Shown here: one piece after another, positions 16,209 to 23,768 of the stretch | How the letters are laid out: each line of letters opens with the position of its first letter | Position numbering within the stretch: the first letter of the stretch is position 1 | Source: Lentisphaerota bacterium | GTDB taxonomy: Bacteria; Verrucomicrobiota; Lentisphaeria; Victivallales; Victivallaceae | Reading direction: 5' to 3' | Assembly (NCBI GenBank): GCA_015061685.1 | Contig: SUWD01000010.1 | Coordinates: forward strand, 1-64,000 | Length of the DNA stretch: 64,000 nucleotides | Notes under the pieces: generated by a model | Seen by the model: the letters and a program-made list of their open reading frames with translations, nothing else | Told to the model about the DNA's origin: nothing | The model's database searches: none | Made by a program: the position numbers and the translations under genes

Positions 16209-17453
16209 TTATTCAGCAACGTCTTCAGCAGTAAGCTGTTTATCCACAATGGCACAGATGCAGGAATCCGACCAGACATTCACCGATGTTTCGATCATGT
16301 CGATCACTGCATAGATCGGCAGGATGACTCCCATGATACCGATCGGGCCGCCCACTCCGGACATCAGAGACAAGGTAAGGAAGTAGCACCCCATCGGCAC
16401 TCCGGCATTGCCAACCGCTGAAAAAACCGAAATCAGCACCCAGAGAGCAACCGTACCGAAAGTCAAAGGCACACCGCCATTCTGCAGCACAAAGAGCGAA
16501 GTTATCAGAATAAATGCCGCACAGCCATTCATATTGATTGTACAGCAGATCGGCAGGATGAAACGGGAAACCTCTTTTTTCGCTTTGAGGTTGTTCTCCG
16601 CCGAAGCGATCGTCACCGGCAGCGTCGCCGCTGAACTCTTGGTGAAAAGTGCCATCAGCACCGCCGGAAGCATACCCCGGAAAACTTTCAACGGATTGAC
16701 CCTGCTCAAGAGCATAAAAAGCGGCATGACCACGAAGAACTGCAACACATTGCCTCCCAGTACCACTGCCACATATTTACCCAGTGACTCTGCCGCCACT
16801 CCGGCTGAAATGTCTTTGGAAAGCTGGGCGGAAAATGCCACCACTCCCAGCGGCAATGCCCATACCAATGCCCGGATCAGAGTGAAAAGCACTTCCTGCA
16901 ATCCCAGGATCCCTTTGAGCAGGATCTGGACATTCTCCGATCCTTTCGCCGCAGAGATAGCCAATCCGCACGCAACTGCCACCAGAATAACACTCAAAAC
17001 ATTACCCGAAGAAAAGGGAGTGATCATATTGTCCGGCACAACCGACAGAATATGATTGTAAAAGGTCGTACCGCCCAATTCTCCGGCGGCGGTCTGTTGC
17101 CCCTGCTGAACCAATTCAGCAGGCAGATTGCCCGGCTGGATGATTTTATAGAGCAATACTCCGACCAGTGCCGCGACCAGCGTCGTGGCAAACGTATAAA
17201 TGATCGTCCGCAGAAAGATTTTGCCGGTACTTTTTTTCGCTCCCAGAGTCGCCAGAGTGGTCAGCACCGCCAGTGCAATGGTCGGTACTGCCACAAATTT
17301 GAAAAGCCGGGTATAGACACTGGCAATGAAGTTGAAAAAGTTATTCAGGTACGGAATACCCAATGTCCCCAAAAATCCGCCGATAATCAGTGCCGAGGTC
17401 CACAGAATGATCTGTTTGCCTTTGAATGCTCCGGCTGTCTGCTCTTTTCCCAT
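16209..17453 (-). CDS. Dicarboxylate/amino acid:cation symporter (DAACS family)
   Basis: Protein of 414 residues with about eight membrane segments and the two re-entrant loops of this family. Diagnostic motifs are LFTKSSAATLPVT, the Na+/substrate site INMNGCAA, SAVGNAGVPMG and NVWSDSC. Members import glutamate, aspartate, serine or C4-dicarboxylates with Na+ or H+; the exact substrate cannot be read. It lies 20 nt downstream of the rhamnosidase and may be co-transcribed with it, though no functional link is obvious. Confidence 0.92.
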   Translation of the reverse strand: MGKEQTAGAFKGKQIILWTSALIIGGFLGTLGIPYLNNFFNFIASVYTRLFKFVAVPTIALAVLTTLATLGAKKSTGKIFLRTIIYTFATTLVAALVGVLLYKIIQPGNLPAELVQQGQQTAAGELGGTTFYNHILSVVPDNMITPFSSGNVLSVILVAVACGLAISAAKGSENVQILLKGILGLQEVLFTLIRALVWALPLGVVAFSAQLSKDISAGVAAESLGKYVAVVLGGNVLQFFVVMPLFMLLSRVNPLKVFRGMLPAVLMALFTKSSAATLPVTIASAENNLKAKKEVSRFILPICCTINMNGCAAFILITSLFVLQNGGVPLTFGTVALWVLISVFSAVGNAGVPMGCYFLTLSLMSGVGGPIGIMGVILPIYAVIDMIETSVNVWSDSCICAIVDKQLTAEDVAE

Positions 17454-17473
17454 GATCTTAATTTCCTTTATAT

Positions 17474-19840
17474 TCAGAAAGTCAATTCGTGATTTCCGGC
17501 ACCGAATACCCCGGCAGGAGTTTCAGCGGTACAATTTTCCGGCACATGCAAAGATGCTTTGATCCTGCCGTTTTCGATCTGCCAGCTTGCTCTGATCGTA
17601 CCATAGGGTGTCGGCACTGTGCCTCTGGCAAAAGTTATTTCTCCGGGCTGCGGATCAAAGGCGAATTTGCTGAATCCCGGTGCCAGCGGAGAAACACCCA
17701 GAATACTGTTCTGCAAAAATACCACCGGCGAGGAACTGAAGCCGTGACAGAGACTTGCCGAACCGCCAAAACCGGATTTGCCGATCTTGTGAACACCGTT
17801 TTCCCAGAGGGTCGGAGTACCGCTGTCCAGCATTTCGCCCCAGTATTTGCGGATGTAACGCAGGGCGGCATTAGTGTCTTTAAGTGCGGCAAAACCGTGG
17901 ATGAGGAATATTCCGTAATAGAGTTCCGGAGCGAGCAGAGATTCATCGTCAATGCCCTTGCAAAGTGCCGGATCGACCCCGGCGAGCAGTGCCATGGCAT
18001 GGGTCAGGCGGCAGCTCGGCTCGACCTGCCAGTATGGAGTGACCCCCAACCGCACGAGCATCTCCTCTGAAGATCTGCTGTCTTCGGTGGAATTGAGGAA
18101 AAATCCGTCTTTTACGGAGTAGAATTTGGCGACGGTATTCTTAAGTATCCGGTCAAGTTCCTCTTTGCTTTCCAGAGCTTTTTCACCGATGGCTTCGGCA
18201 AGTTTCAACTGGGCTTTGGCGGCAATGATGTAGAGGAAATTCATCAGCGAAGTGGGTTTGCCGTTGAATTCCATACCGTTAAGCTCAAATGACCAGTCGA
18301 TGAAGTTCCAGTATTTGACCGGCGGCGTGATGATCCCGTCGGCATCTTTCCAGGATCGGAAACGGGCAAGCATATTCTGCAGCTGACCGAAGCACTCTTT
18401 CACCATCTCCGCATCTCCGGTGTGCATGTAGTAATCAAGCAGGATCAGCGGCAAAGTCAGATTGCCGGAGAGGATCACCCGGAAATCGGTTCTTCCCTCC
18501 GGGATGTCATCGGCAATGGAGGGGCAGTTGCTGGTGAAAAGTCCATCCGGGCGGTTCTGGGAGAAGATCATCCGGATCGCCCGTTTGTGGATCGCCGGAT
18601 CACCGAAAAGTTTCAGTGCCGTCTGATTTTCCACGACCATGTCGTTGCAGTAGAAAAGTCTTTCCCGCCACGGGCAGTCGGTGAATATATCCGTAGTACA
18701 GGCGGAAACCGTTTCTGCAGAGACTTGCCACAACCGGTTCATCTGGTAGTCACTGCAGAAAAACTGACCTTTCATGGTAAAGGGATAACGCACATCCACC
18801 GCCCGGATCTTGTGGATCGTCACCGGAGCGGACAAATTACGCAAGGTCAGCTGAATCATGCGGAAGCCTCTTTCCAACAGCAGATTGCCGATAGTCTGCC
18901 GGCCTGCACGCAGGATCATGCGATCACAGAATTGATAGGACGGATTGGTGTGGGTGTGGTCGGCACGCAGACGGTCGCCCTGATAAAGTTCTTCTTCATA
19001 GACGATGTCGGCAACAGCTCCGGCAGGAGCGTCAAGGGTGATCTCCACTCTGCCGCTGACCTCTTTGGCGAAGTCCACCACAAAGCTCACACCGCCATTA
19101 TTTTCCGGCATCGGCAGGGTAACGGAAATATCTCCGCCGTTGACCAGTTTGCTCAAAACCGCTTCGCCGCCGGCAGGAAGCGGCAGACGCTCCCCGGAGG
19201 TGTTGAGTCTGGCAAATTCCATACTGCTCAAATCAACTTCCGGCACCATGGCTGCCGCCGGGATATCCACCGGCAGCACCGGAGTTTCCAGTACCGGCGG
19301 AATATCACGTTTACGCAGCTCCTTGACCAGAAGTTTTTCGGCGGCAACTGCAATTGTTTCCGCTCTTTCCGGCAGAGAGAGATGATAGTCAAAATTCAAA
19401 TTACGGAATTCGGCAAAACCGCTCATAGAGGTGAAAGACGGGCCCCCGGCAGGGAATTCATCCATGCACAGATAAGTTTCCCAATCCAGACCGGTTTTCA
19501 GCACGTTTCCGGCGGCGATCCGCACAGCCGGAGCTGTCGGCTGGGTCGATTGGACGGGTTTATTCATATTGACCACGAGGGCATTTACCACGTTGACGCC
19601 TTTGCGGAGGAAGGAAGCGATCTCATATTCATCATAGAAAACGATGCTTCTCGTGCCGCGGGCAAAGCCTCTGCCGACGATCTGATTGTTGACCTCCAGG
19701 AAATAGTTGCTGTCGCTGGCGATCTGCAAGGTCAATGACAGCGGAATTTCGTCAAGAGAGAATTCCTTGCGGGCAAGGAAGTGACAGGGCTGGAATTTTT
19801 CCGCTCCGGCAGGAGCGATCCACAAAGCTTGTTTGATCAT
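17474..19840 (-). CDS. Alpha-L-rhamnosidase-like glycoside hydrolase (GH78)
   Basis: Protein of 788 residues. The N-terminal beta domains (residues ~1-330, with IASDSNYFLEVNN and RGFARGTRSIVFY) precede an (alpha/alpha)6 barrel carrying TDCPWRERLFYCND, which matches the GH78 TDCP-x-RE motif. A C-terminal beta domain ends the protein. No signal peptide is seen, so it probably acts on imported rhamnose-containing oligosaccharides in the cytoplasm. The DAACS symporter follows 20 nt downstream. The substrate assignment is by family only, since GH78-like proteins in PVC bacteria are diverse. Confidence 0.82.
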   Translation of the reverse strand: MIKQALWIAPAGAEKFQPCHFLARKEFSLDEIPLSLTLQIASDSNYFLEVNNQIVGRGFARGTRSIVFYDEYEIASFLRKGVNVVNALVVNMNKPVQSTQPTAPAVRIAAGNVLKTGLDWETYLCMDEFPAGGPSFTSMSGFAEFRNLNFDYHLSLPERAETIAVAAEKLLVKELRKRDIPPVLETPVLPVDIPAAAMVPEVDLSSMEFARLNTSGERLPLPAGGEAVLSKLVNGGDISVTLPMPENNGGVSFVVDFAKEVSGRVEITLDAPAGAVADIVYEEELYQGDRLRADHTHTNPSYQFCDRMILRAGRQTIGNLLLERGFRMIQLTLRNLSAPVTIHKIRAVDVRYPFTMKGQFFCSDYQMNRLWQVSAETVSACTTDIFTDCPWRERLFYCNDMVVENQTALKLFGDPAIHKRAIRMIFSQNRPDGLFTSNCPSIADDIPEGRTDFRVILSGNLTLPLILLDYYMHTGDAEMVKECFGQLQNMLARFRSWKDADGIITPPVKYWNFIDWSFELNGMEFNGKPTSLMNFLYIIAAKAQLKLAEAIGEKALESKEELDRILKNTVAKFYSVKDGFFLNSTEDSRSSEEMLVRLGVTPYWQVEPSCRLTHAMALLAGVDPALCKGIDDESLLAPELYYGIFLIHGFAALKDTNAALRYIRKYWGEMLDSGTPTLWENGVHKIGKSGFGGSASLCHGFSSSPVVFLQNSILGVSPLAPGFSKFAFDPQPGEITFARGTVPTPYGTIRASWQIENGRIKASLHVPENCTAETPAGVFGAGNHELTF

Positions 19841-19875
19841 TTTTTCACCATATTTTATTTTAACAAGGTTGTTTT

Positions 19876-20964
19876 TTATGCAAATTCAGCACGCAGAGAT
19901 TCGAAAGTGCCGTTTTCAAGCGACTGACGGATCCGGGATGCCAGATTGAGGTAATAGTGCAGATTGTGCAGCGTCAAAAGCCGCATACCCAGAATTTCCC
20001 CGACATTGAGCAGATGACGGATGTACGCCTTGGTAAAGTGTTTGCAGGCGTAACACTGGCAATTTTCCTCGATCGGAGTGAAATCATGGGCGAATTTGGC
20101 GGCTTTCAGAGAGATCGTCTGACCGGCTCCCACATAAGCTCCGCCGTGACGCCCCAGACGGGTAGGCAGTACACAGTCAAACATGTCGATACCCCGGGCA
20201 ACACTTTCCACGATCTGCCGGGGAGTTCCCACGCCCATCAAATAACGGGGGGCATTCTCCGGCAGACAGGGGACGGCAGCATCAACCGCCAGCATCATCT
20301 CCTCCTCGCTCTCGCCGACGGAAACTCCGCCCACGGCGTAACCGTCAAAGCCGATATCCACAATGCTTTTCGCTGAACGCTTACGCAATTCCTCAAAGGT
20401 CGATCCCTGGACGATCCCGAAACGCAATTGTCCCTCATTCAGGGGCTGTTCTCTGGACATTCTCTCCCAGCGGGCGGTGATTTCCAGCGATTTAAGAGCC
20501 TGCTCACAGGTTGCCGGATAGGGGGTACACTCGTCAAATGCCATGACGATATCCGAATCAAGCGTCCTCTGGATAAGCATTGACTCCACCGGACCGAGAA
20601 AGAAGCGGGAACCGTCAATGTGCGAAGCAAACTTCACCCCGTCCGGAGTGATCTTGCGTAAATTGGCAAGACTGAATACCTGAAATCCGCCGGAATCCGT
20701 CAGAATCGGCTTGTCATAGGCTATGAATTTGTGCAGACCGCCGGCAAGATTGATCGTCTCCAGCCCCGGACGCAGAAAGAGATGGTAGGTATTGCCGAGA
20801 ATTATCTGGGCTCCGAGATCATCCAATTCAGCAGGCGAAACCGCTTTGACACTGCCGCGGGTGCCAACCGGCATGAATATCGGCGTCTGAATATCACCCC
20901 TGCGGGTATGCAAAACACCACGGCGTGCCGCACCGCAGCTTTTCAATACTTCAAAACAACTCAT
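19876..20964 (-). CDS. tgt: tRNA-guanine(34) transglycosylase (queuosine)
   Basis: Protein of 362 residues, typical of bacterial Tgt. It exchanges guanine 34 for preQ1 in tRNAs for Asp, Asn, His and Tyr. Visible motifs are LTDSGGFQVFSL with the substrate-binding Asp, GYAVGGVSVGE, and the nucleophile region FDCVLPTRLGRHG. The zinc site CQCYACKHF precedes a C-terminal His (TLHNLHYYL). ATG at 20964 is 2 nt after the stop of the upstream DJ-1/PfpI gene, so the two are co-transcribed. Confidence 0.97.
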   Translation of the reverse strand: MSCFEVLKSCGAARRGVLHTRRGDIQTPIFMPVGTRGSVKAVSPAELDDLGAQIILGNTYHLFLRPGLETINLAGGLHKFIAYDKPILTDSGGFQVFSLANLRKITPDGVKFASHIDGSRFFLGPVESMLIQRTLDSDIVMAFDECTPYPATCEQALKSLEITARWERMSREQPLNEGQLRFGIVQGSTFEELRKRSAKSIVDIGFDGYAVGGVSVGESEEEMMLAVDAAVPCLPENAPRYLMGVGTPRQIVESVARGIDMFDCVLPTRLGRHGGAYVGAGQTISLKAAKFAHDFTPIEENCQCYACKHFTKAYIRHLLNVGEILGMRLLTLHNLHYYLNLASRIRQSLENGTFESLRAEFA

Positions 20965-20966
20965 AA

Positions 20967-21512
20967 TCAGTCTATAAACATCCCCTGATAAAGTTTTTCA
21001 CACTTTCCGGCAAGACCGAGCTTTTCAGCGATCGCCCGGGCAAAGGCAAATACCGCACCGGGACCTTTGCCGGTAACGATATTGCCGCTGATCTCCGCCG
21101 GATTTGCGGTGTATTTCAAACCGCCGAGTTTTGAATCAAACCCCGGATACATCGTGAAAACTTTTCCGGCGAGCAAACCGCGTTTGGCAAGCACAAAAGG
21201 TGCCGCACAAATCGCTGCTATCACGGCATTTTCCGCCGCAGCTTTACGCAGAATTTTGTCCACATCGGCATCGGCATCCAGATTTGCCGCACCGGGCATA
21301 CCTCCGGGCAGGATCACTGCCGCAAATTTTTCCTCAACCAGAGTTGACAATTCCGCATCCGGTACGATTTTCATATTGTGTGCCCCGGTAACCAAACCCG
21401 GTTTCAAAGAAGCGGTGATCACCTCCAAACCAAGTCTCCGGAGGATATCAACCGTACCAAGTGCCTCGATTTCTTCAAAGCCGTCAGCCAAAATAAGCAA
21501 AATTTTTTCCAT
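20967..21512 (-). CDS. DJ-1/PfpI family protein (YajL/ThiJ-like)
   Basis: Protein of 181 residues. The nucleophile elbow AAICAAPFVL carries the conserved Cys at about 100, with VILPGGMPGA upstream. The N-terminus ADGFEEIE supplies the conserved acidic residue next to the Cys. Members act as glyoxalases or protein/nucleotide deglycases and stress chaperones; the precise activity is not readable. A strong promoter (21532-21560) and an AAAGGAG ribosome site precede it. It heads a two-gene operon with tgt. Confidence 0.9.
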   Translation of the reverse strand: MEKILLILADGFEEIEALGTVDILRRLGLEVITASLKPGLVTGAHNMKIVPDAELSTLVEEKFAAVILPGGMPGAANLDADADVDKILRKAAAENAVIAAICAAPFVLAKRGLLAGKVFTMYPGFDSKLGGLKYTANPAEISGNIVTGKGPGAVFAFARAIAEKLGLAGKCEKLYQGMFID

Positions 21513-21531
21513 ATCTTTTCTCCTTTTTCAT

Positions 21532-21560
21532 AATATATCAGCCAAACCCACCGGGTTCAA
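21532..21560 (-). promoter_or_regulatory. Promoter for the DJ-1/tgt operon
   Basis: Reading the minus strand: TTGAAC (21560-21555), a 17-bp spacer, then TATATT (21537-21532), about 20 bp before the start codon. Confidence 0.7.
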
Positions 21561-21592
21561 GCGAAATTTTACAAACTTTTTTGATTCAGCGG

Positions 21593-21621
21593 TTGAAAAA
21601 AGAAAAAAAGCAGTATATATT
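21593..21621 (+). promoter_or_regulatory. Promoter for tRNA-Gln
   Basis: TTGAAA (21593-21598), 17 bp, then TATATT (21616-21621), ending 13 bp before the mature tRNA 5' end. Confidence 0.7.
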
Positions 21622-21634
21622 ATGTACACAACGC

Positions 21635-21708
21635 AGACCTGTGGTGTAACGGTAGCACAAGTGATTCTGGTTCACTTTGTTGAGGTTCGAATCCTTACAG
21701 GTCTGCCA
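21635..21708 (+). tRNA. tRNA-Gln (anticodon CTG)
   Basis: A 74-nt cloverleaf. The 7-bp acceptor stem pairs AGACCTG with CAGGTCT. The anticodon stem AGTGA/TCACT encloses loop TTCTGGT with anticodon CTG. The T-loop has GGTTCGAATCC, with an encoded CCA after discriminator G. The 3' 22 nt and 10 bp of downstream flank recur exactly at 21891-21922. Confidence 0.95.
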
Positions 21709-21718
21709 TTTTTTTGCC
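21687..21718 (+). repeat. 32-bp direct repeat, copy 1 (tRNA-Gln 3' end)
   Basis: Identical over 32 bp to 21891-21922. A second block (21725-21748) recurs at 21936-21959 with three mismatches. The layout resembles paired attachment sites at a tRNA 3' end or a short tandem duplication. Confidence 0.85.
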
Positions 21719-21747
21719 CATATTCGTGAGTAAGCCCTGCAAAAAGC

Positions 21748-21795
21748 AAGGAACTGCGTTAAAAAACAAGTTTTTTCTGCAGTTCCTTTTTATTT
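21748..21795 (+). terminator. Rho-independent terminator downstream of tRNA-Gln
   Basis: AAGGAACTGC (21748-21757) pairs with GCAGTTCCTT (21779-21788). An inner AAAAAAC/GTTTTTT stem extends it, and TTTTATTTTT follows. Confidence 0.85.
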
Positions 21796-21890
21796 TTGCT
21801 TTGTTCATTTTTGCCGCTGCAAAAATGGGATTGCTCACTTTTCGGAGGTTACCTTCGCTGTCGCTCAGGCTCGTCGGACTTCGCCCTCCG

Positions 21891-21922
21891 TCGAATCCTT
21901 ACAGGTCTGCCATTTTTTTGCC
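21891..21922 (+). repeat. 32-bp direct repeat, copy 2 (partial tRNA-Gln 3' end)
   Basis: Second copy of the tRNA-Gln 3' segment (from the T-loop TCGAATCC to CCA plus a T-run), without the rest of the tRNA. The 204 bp between the starts of the two copies hold a terminator and no gene. The rest of the gap to 22019 shows no further recognisable feature. Confidence 0.85.
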
Positions 21923-22019
21923 TTTTTTCAAAAATCGTGAGTAAGCCCGGTAAAAAGCACTCTGTGTGGATTTTGCTCAATGCGGAGTCAGCGGCCAGCT
22001 ACGCTCGACAAAGGGCGGT

Positions 22020-22065
22020 ACGGACGCAAACGGACTTTTACAGACATGTACAGACACTAACGGAC
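22020..22065. repeat. Array A, copy 2: five AC(G/A)GAC hexamers in 10-bp register
   Basis: ACGGAC at 22020 and 22030, ACAGAC at 22040 and 22050, ACGGAC at 22060, always spaced by 4 bp. The associated tail, ending in AGCGGCACCCC and a T-run, runs into the stop codon of the minus-strand GH13 gene at 22106-22108. Confidence 0.85.
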
Positions 22066-22105
22066 AGCTCCGGGGATAGCCGGCATGAGCGGCACCCCAC
22101 GTTTT

Positions 22106-23761
22106 TTATCCGTTGATCTTCCAGATGCCGAAGTGAGTTCCGCCATTGCCGGAAAAAGTCAATTTGCCATCACTTATTTCTGCGGCAATACCGGTTTCCA
22201 GAAGTGCGGAAAGTTTTTCCATTCCCTGCGGCAAAGCTATACTGCACTGCCAATCACGCCGGGCAGGCTGGATGACGGTCAATATTCTTTCATCCCCCTT
22301 GCTTCTGATGTAGATCAGCGGATAATCCGCCAGAAGCAATTCAAATTCTCCGTCTGCCTGCAGTGCTTTATGATCAGAACGCAGTTTCAAAAGCTCTTTA
22401 ACTTTGTGCCACAATGAGCCGGGGCGTTTCTGCTGTTCTGCAACATTTGGGGCATCCGGTGCGGAATCAACCGGCAGATAGAGTTTCTCTTTTGCCGCAG
22501 TGGAGAATCCGGCATTTCTGCTCTCATCCCACTGCATCGGAGTTCTCGCCTGTGTCCGGGTATAGCCGCCCTCTTTGGAAACCAGACCGGGGATATTCCG
22601 CATACCGATCTCGTCACCGTAATAGATGAATGGCACTCCGGGCATGGTCAGAATAAAAGCAAATATGCACGCCAGATCTCTCTCATCCCGGAAATCACTG
22701 ATCCTGGTCATATCATGATCGCCGGTGGGAATGGAGATGAATCCGTCATTTTTAGTGCGTTCATAGTGGTCAAGATAAGTCCGGAAAAAGAATTCAGCAT
22801 CTCCGAGACCGGCGGCATCGAAGTAGCTGTTGGTATTTTTCACCGTATAATCATTGCCGTCTTTCTCGTAAAAGGCACTTTTGTCGATCCCCCGCCAGAG
22901 GTCACGTTTGGGTTCATTGCGGAAAAGCGTGGTGTAACCGGGAGTGCCGCAATGGAGCAGGAAATCACAATGAAATCCGGCTTTCAATGCCTGCGGAGCG
23001 TATGCCCATTCGGAAATCAGCACCGCTTCAGGGTATTCGGCGTCGATCATCTCCCGGAATTCTCTCCATATCGCCATCGTCTGGATTTTACCGGGGTCCT
23101 TTTTGACCAGCGACGGAGCCAGATCACAGCGGAATCCTGCCGCTCCCAGATCCAAGTAGAACCGGATGATATTTTTGATCTCCTCCCGCACTTTAAGCAC
23201 ATCCGGATGATCCACCGGCAGCTGCCAGGAGAATGCCGGATCGGGATTGGCAAAGCCGTAATTAAGTGCCGGCTGTACGGTGAAATAGTTATTCATGAAG
23301 CTGCCGTCACGCTCCGCCATCCCGGAAACCATCGACAATCCGCCGGTGGATTCCAGCCAGCTGTTGTTCCAGATATAGTAGTTTGAATAGGCATTTTTTT
23401 CTGCCTTGGCAGACTCTTTGAACCACTGATGTTCAGTAGAGGTGTGACCGGCGACCAGATCCAGACAGATTTTGATATTTCTTTTTTCCGCCTCCCGGAA
23501 AAGCCGGACAAGATCATCGTTGCTGCCGTATCTGGGGGCGACCTGACGGTAATCGGAAATATCATAACCGCCATCGGCAAAGGTTGAAGCAAAACAGGGA
23601 TTGAGCCAGAGGGCATTCACTCCCAGATCGGTAAGGTAATCCAGTTTGGCGATGATCCCGGGCAGATCGCCGATGCCGTCGCCGTTGCTGTCAAAAAAAC
23701 TGGATGGATAAATTTCGTAAAAAACGGCACTTTTGAGCCATTCGGGGCAAATTTTTTTCAT
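22106..23761 (-). CDS. GH13 alpha-amylase-family enzyme (oligo-1,6-glucosidase-like)
   Basis: Protein of 551 residues, the length of GH13 exo-glucosidases and trehalose/sucrose-active relatives. Conserved regions are FYEIYPSSFFDSNGDGIGDL, DLVAGH (~101-106), GFRCDLAP with nucleophile Asp213, LISEWAYA with acid/base Glu251, and TGDHD with Asp350, so the catalytic triad is complete. No signal peptide is seen, so it is probably cytoplasmic. It starts 7 nt after the esterase-like gene and is the last gene of the nine-gene operon that begins at 35453. The specific alpha-glucoside cannot be named from sequence. Confidence 0.9.
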   Translation of the reverse strand: MKKICPEWLKSAVFYEIYPSSFFDSNGDGIGDLPGIIAKLDYLTDLGVNALWLNPCFASTFADGGYDISDYRQVAPRYGSNDDLVRLFREAEKRNIKICLDLVAGHTSTEHQWFKESAKAEKNAYSNYYIWNNSWLESTGGLSMVSGMAERDGSFMNNYFTVQPALNYGFANPDPAFSWQLPVDHPDVLKVREEIKNIIRFYLDLGAAGFRCDLAPSLVKKDPGKIQTMAIWREFREMIDAEYPEAVLISEWAYAPQALKAGFHCDFLLHCGTPGYTTLFRNEPKRDLWRGIDKSAFYEKDGNDYTVKNTNSYFDAAGLGDAEFFFRTYLDHYERTKNDGFISIPTGDHDMTRISDFRDERDLACIFAFILTMPGVPFIYYGDEIGMRNIPGLVSKEGGYTRTQARTPMQWDESRNAGFSTAAKEKLYLPVDSAPDAPNVAEQQKRPGSLWHKVKELLKLRSDHKALQADGEFELLLADYPLIYIRSKGDERILTVIQPARRDWQCSIALPQGMEKLSALLETGIAAEISDGKLTFSGNGGTHFGIWKING

Positions 23762-23768
23762 TTTTCTC

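Noticed and set aside
18422-19738. 438-codon open frame opposite the rhamnosidase gene
   Set aside because: It lies wholly antisense to a clear GH78 gene, has no ribosome site or known domain, and follows the codon periodicity of the real gene.
21891-21922. Second tRNA-Gln gene
   Set aside because: Only the 3' third is present; there is no anticodon arm or 5' acceptor strand.
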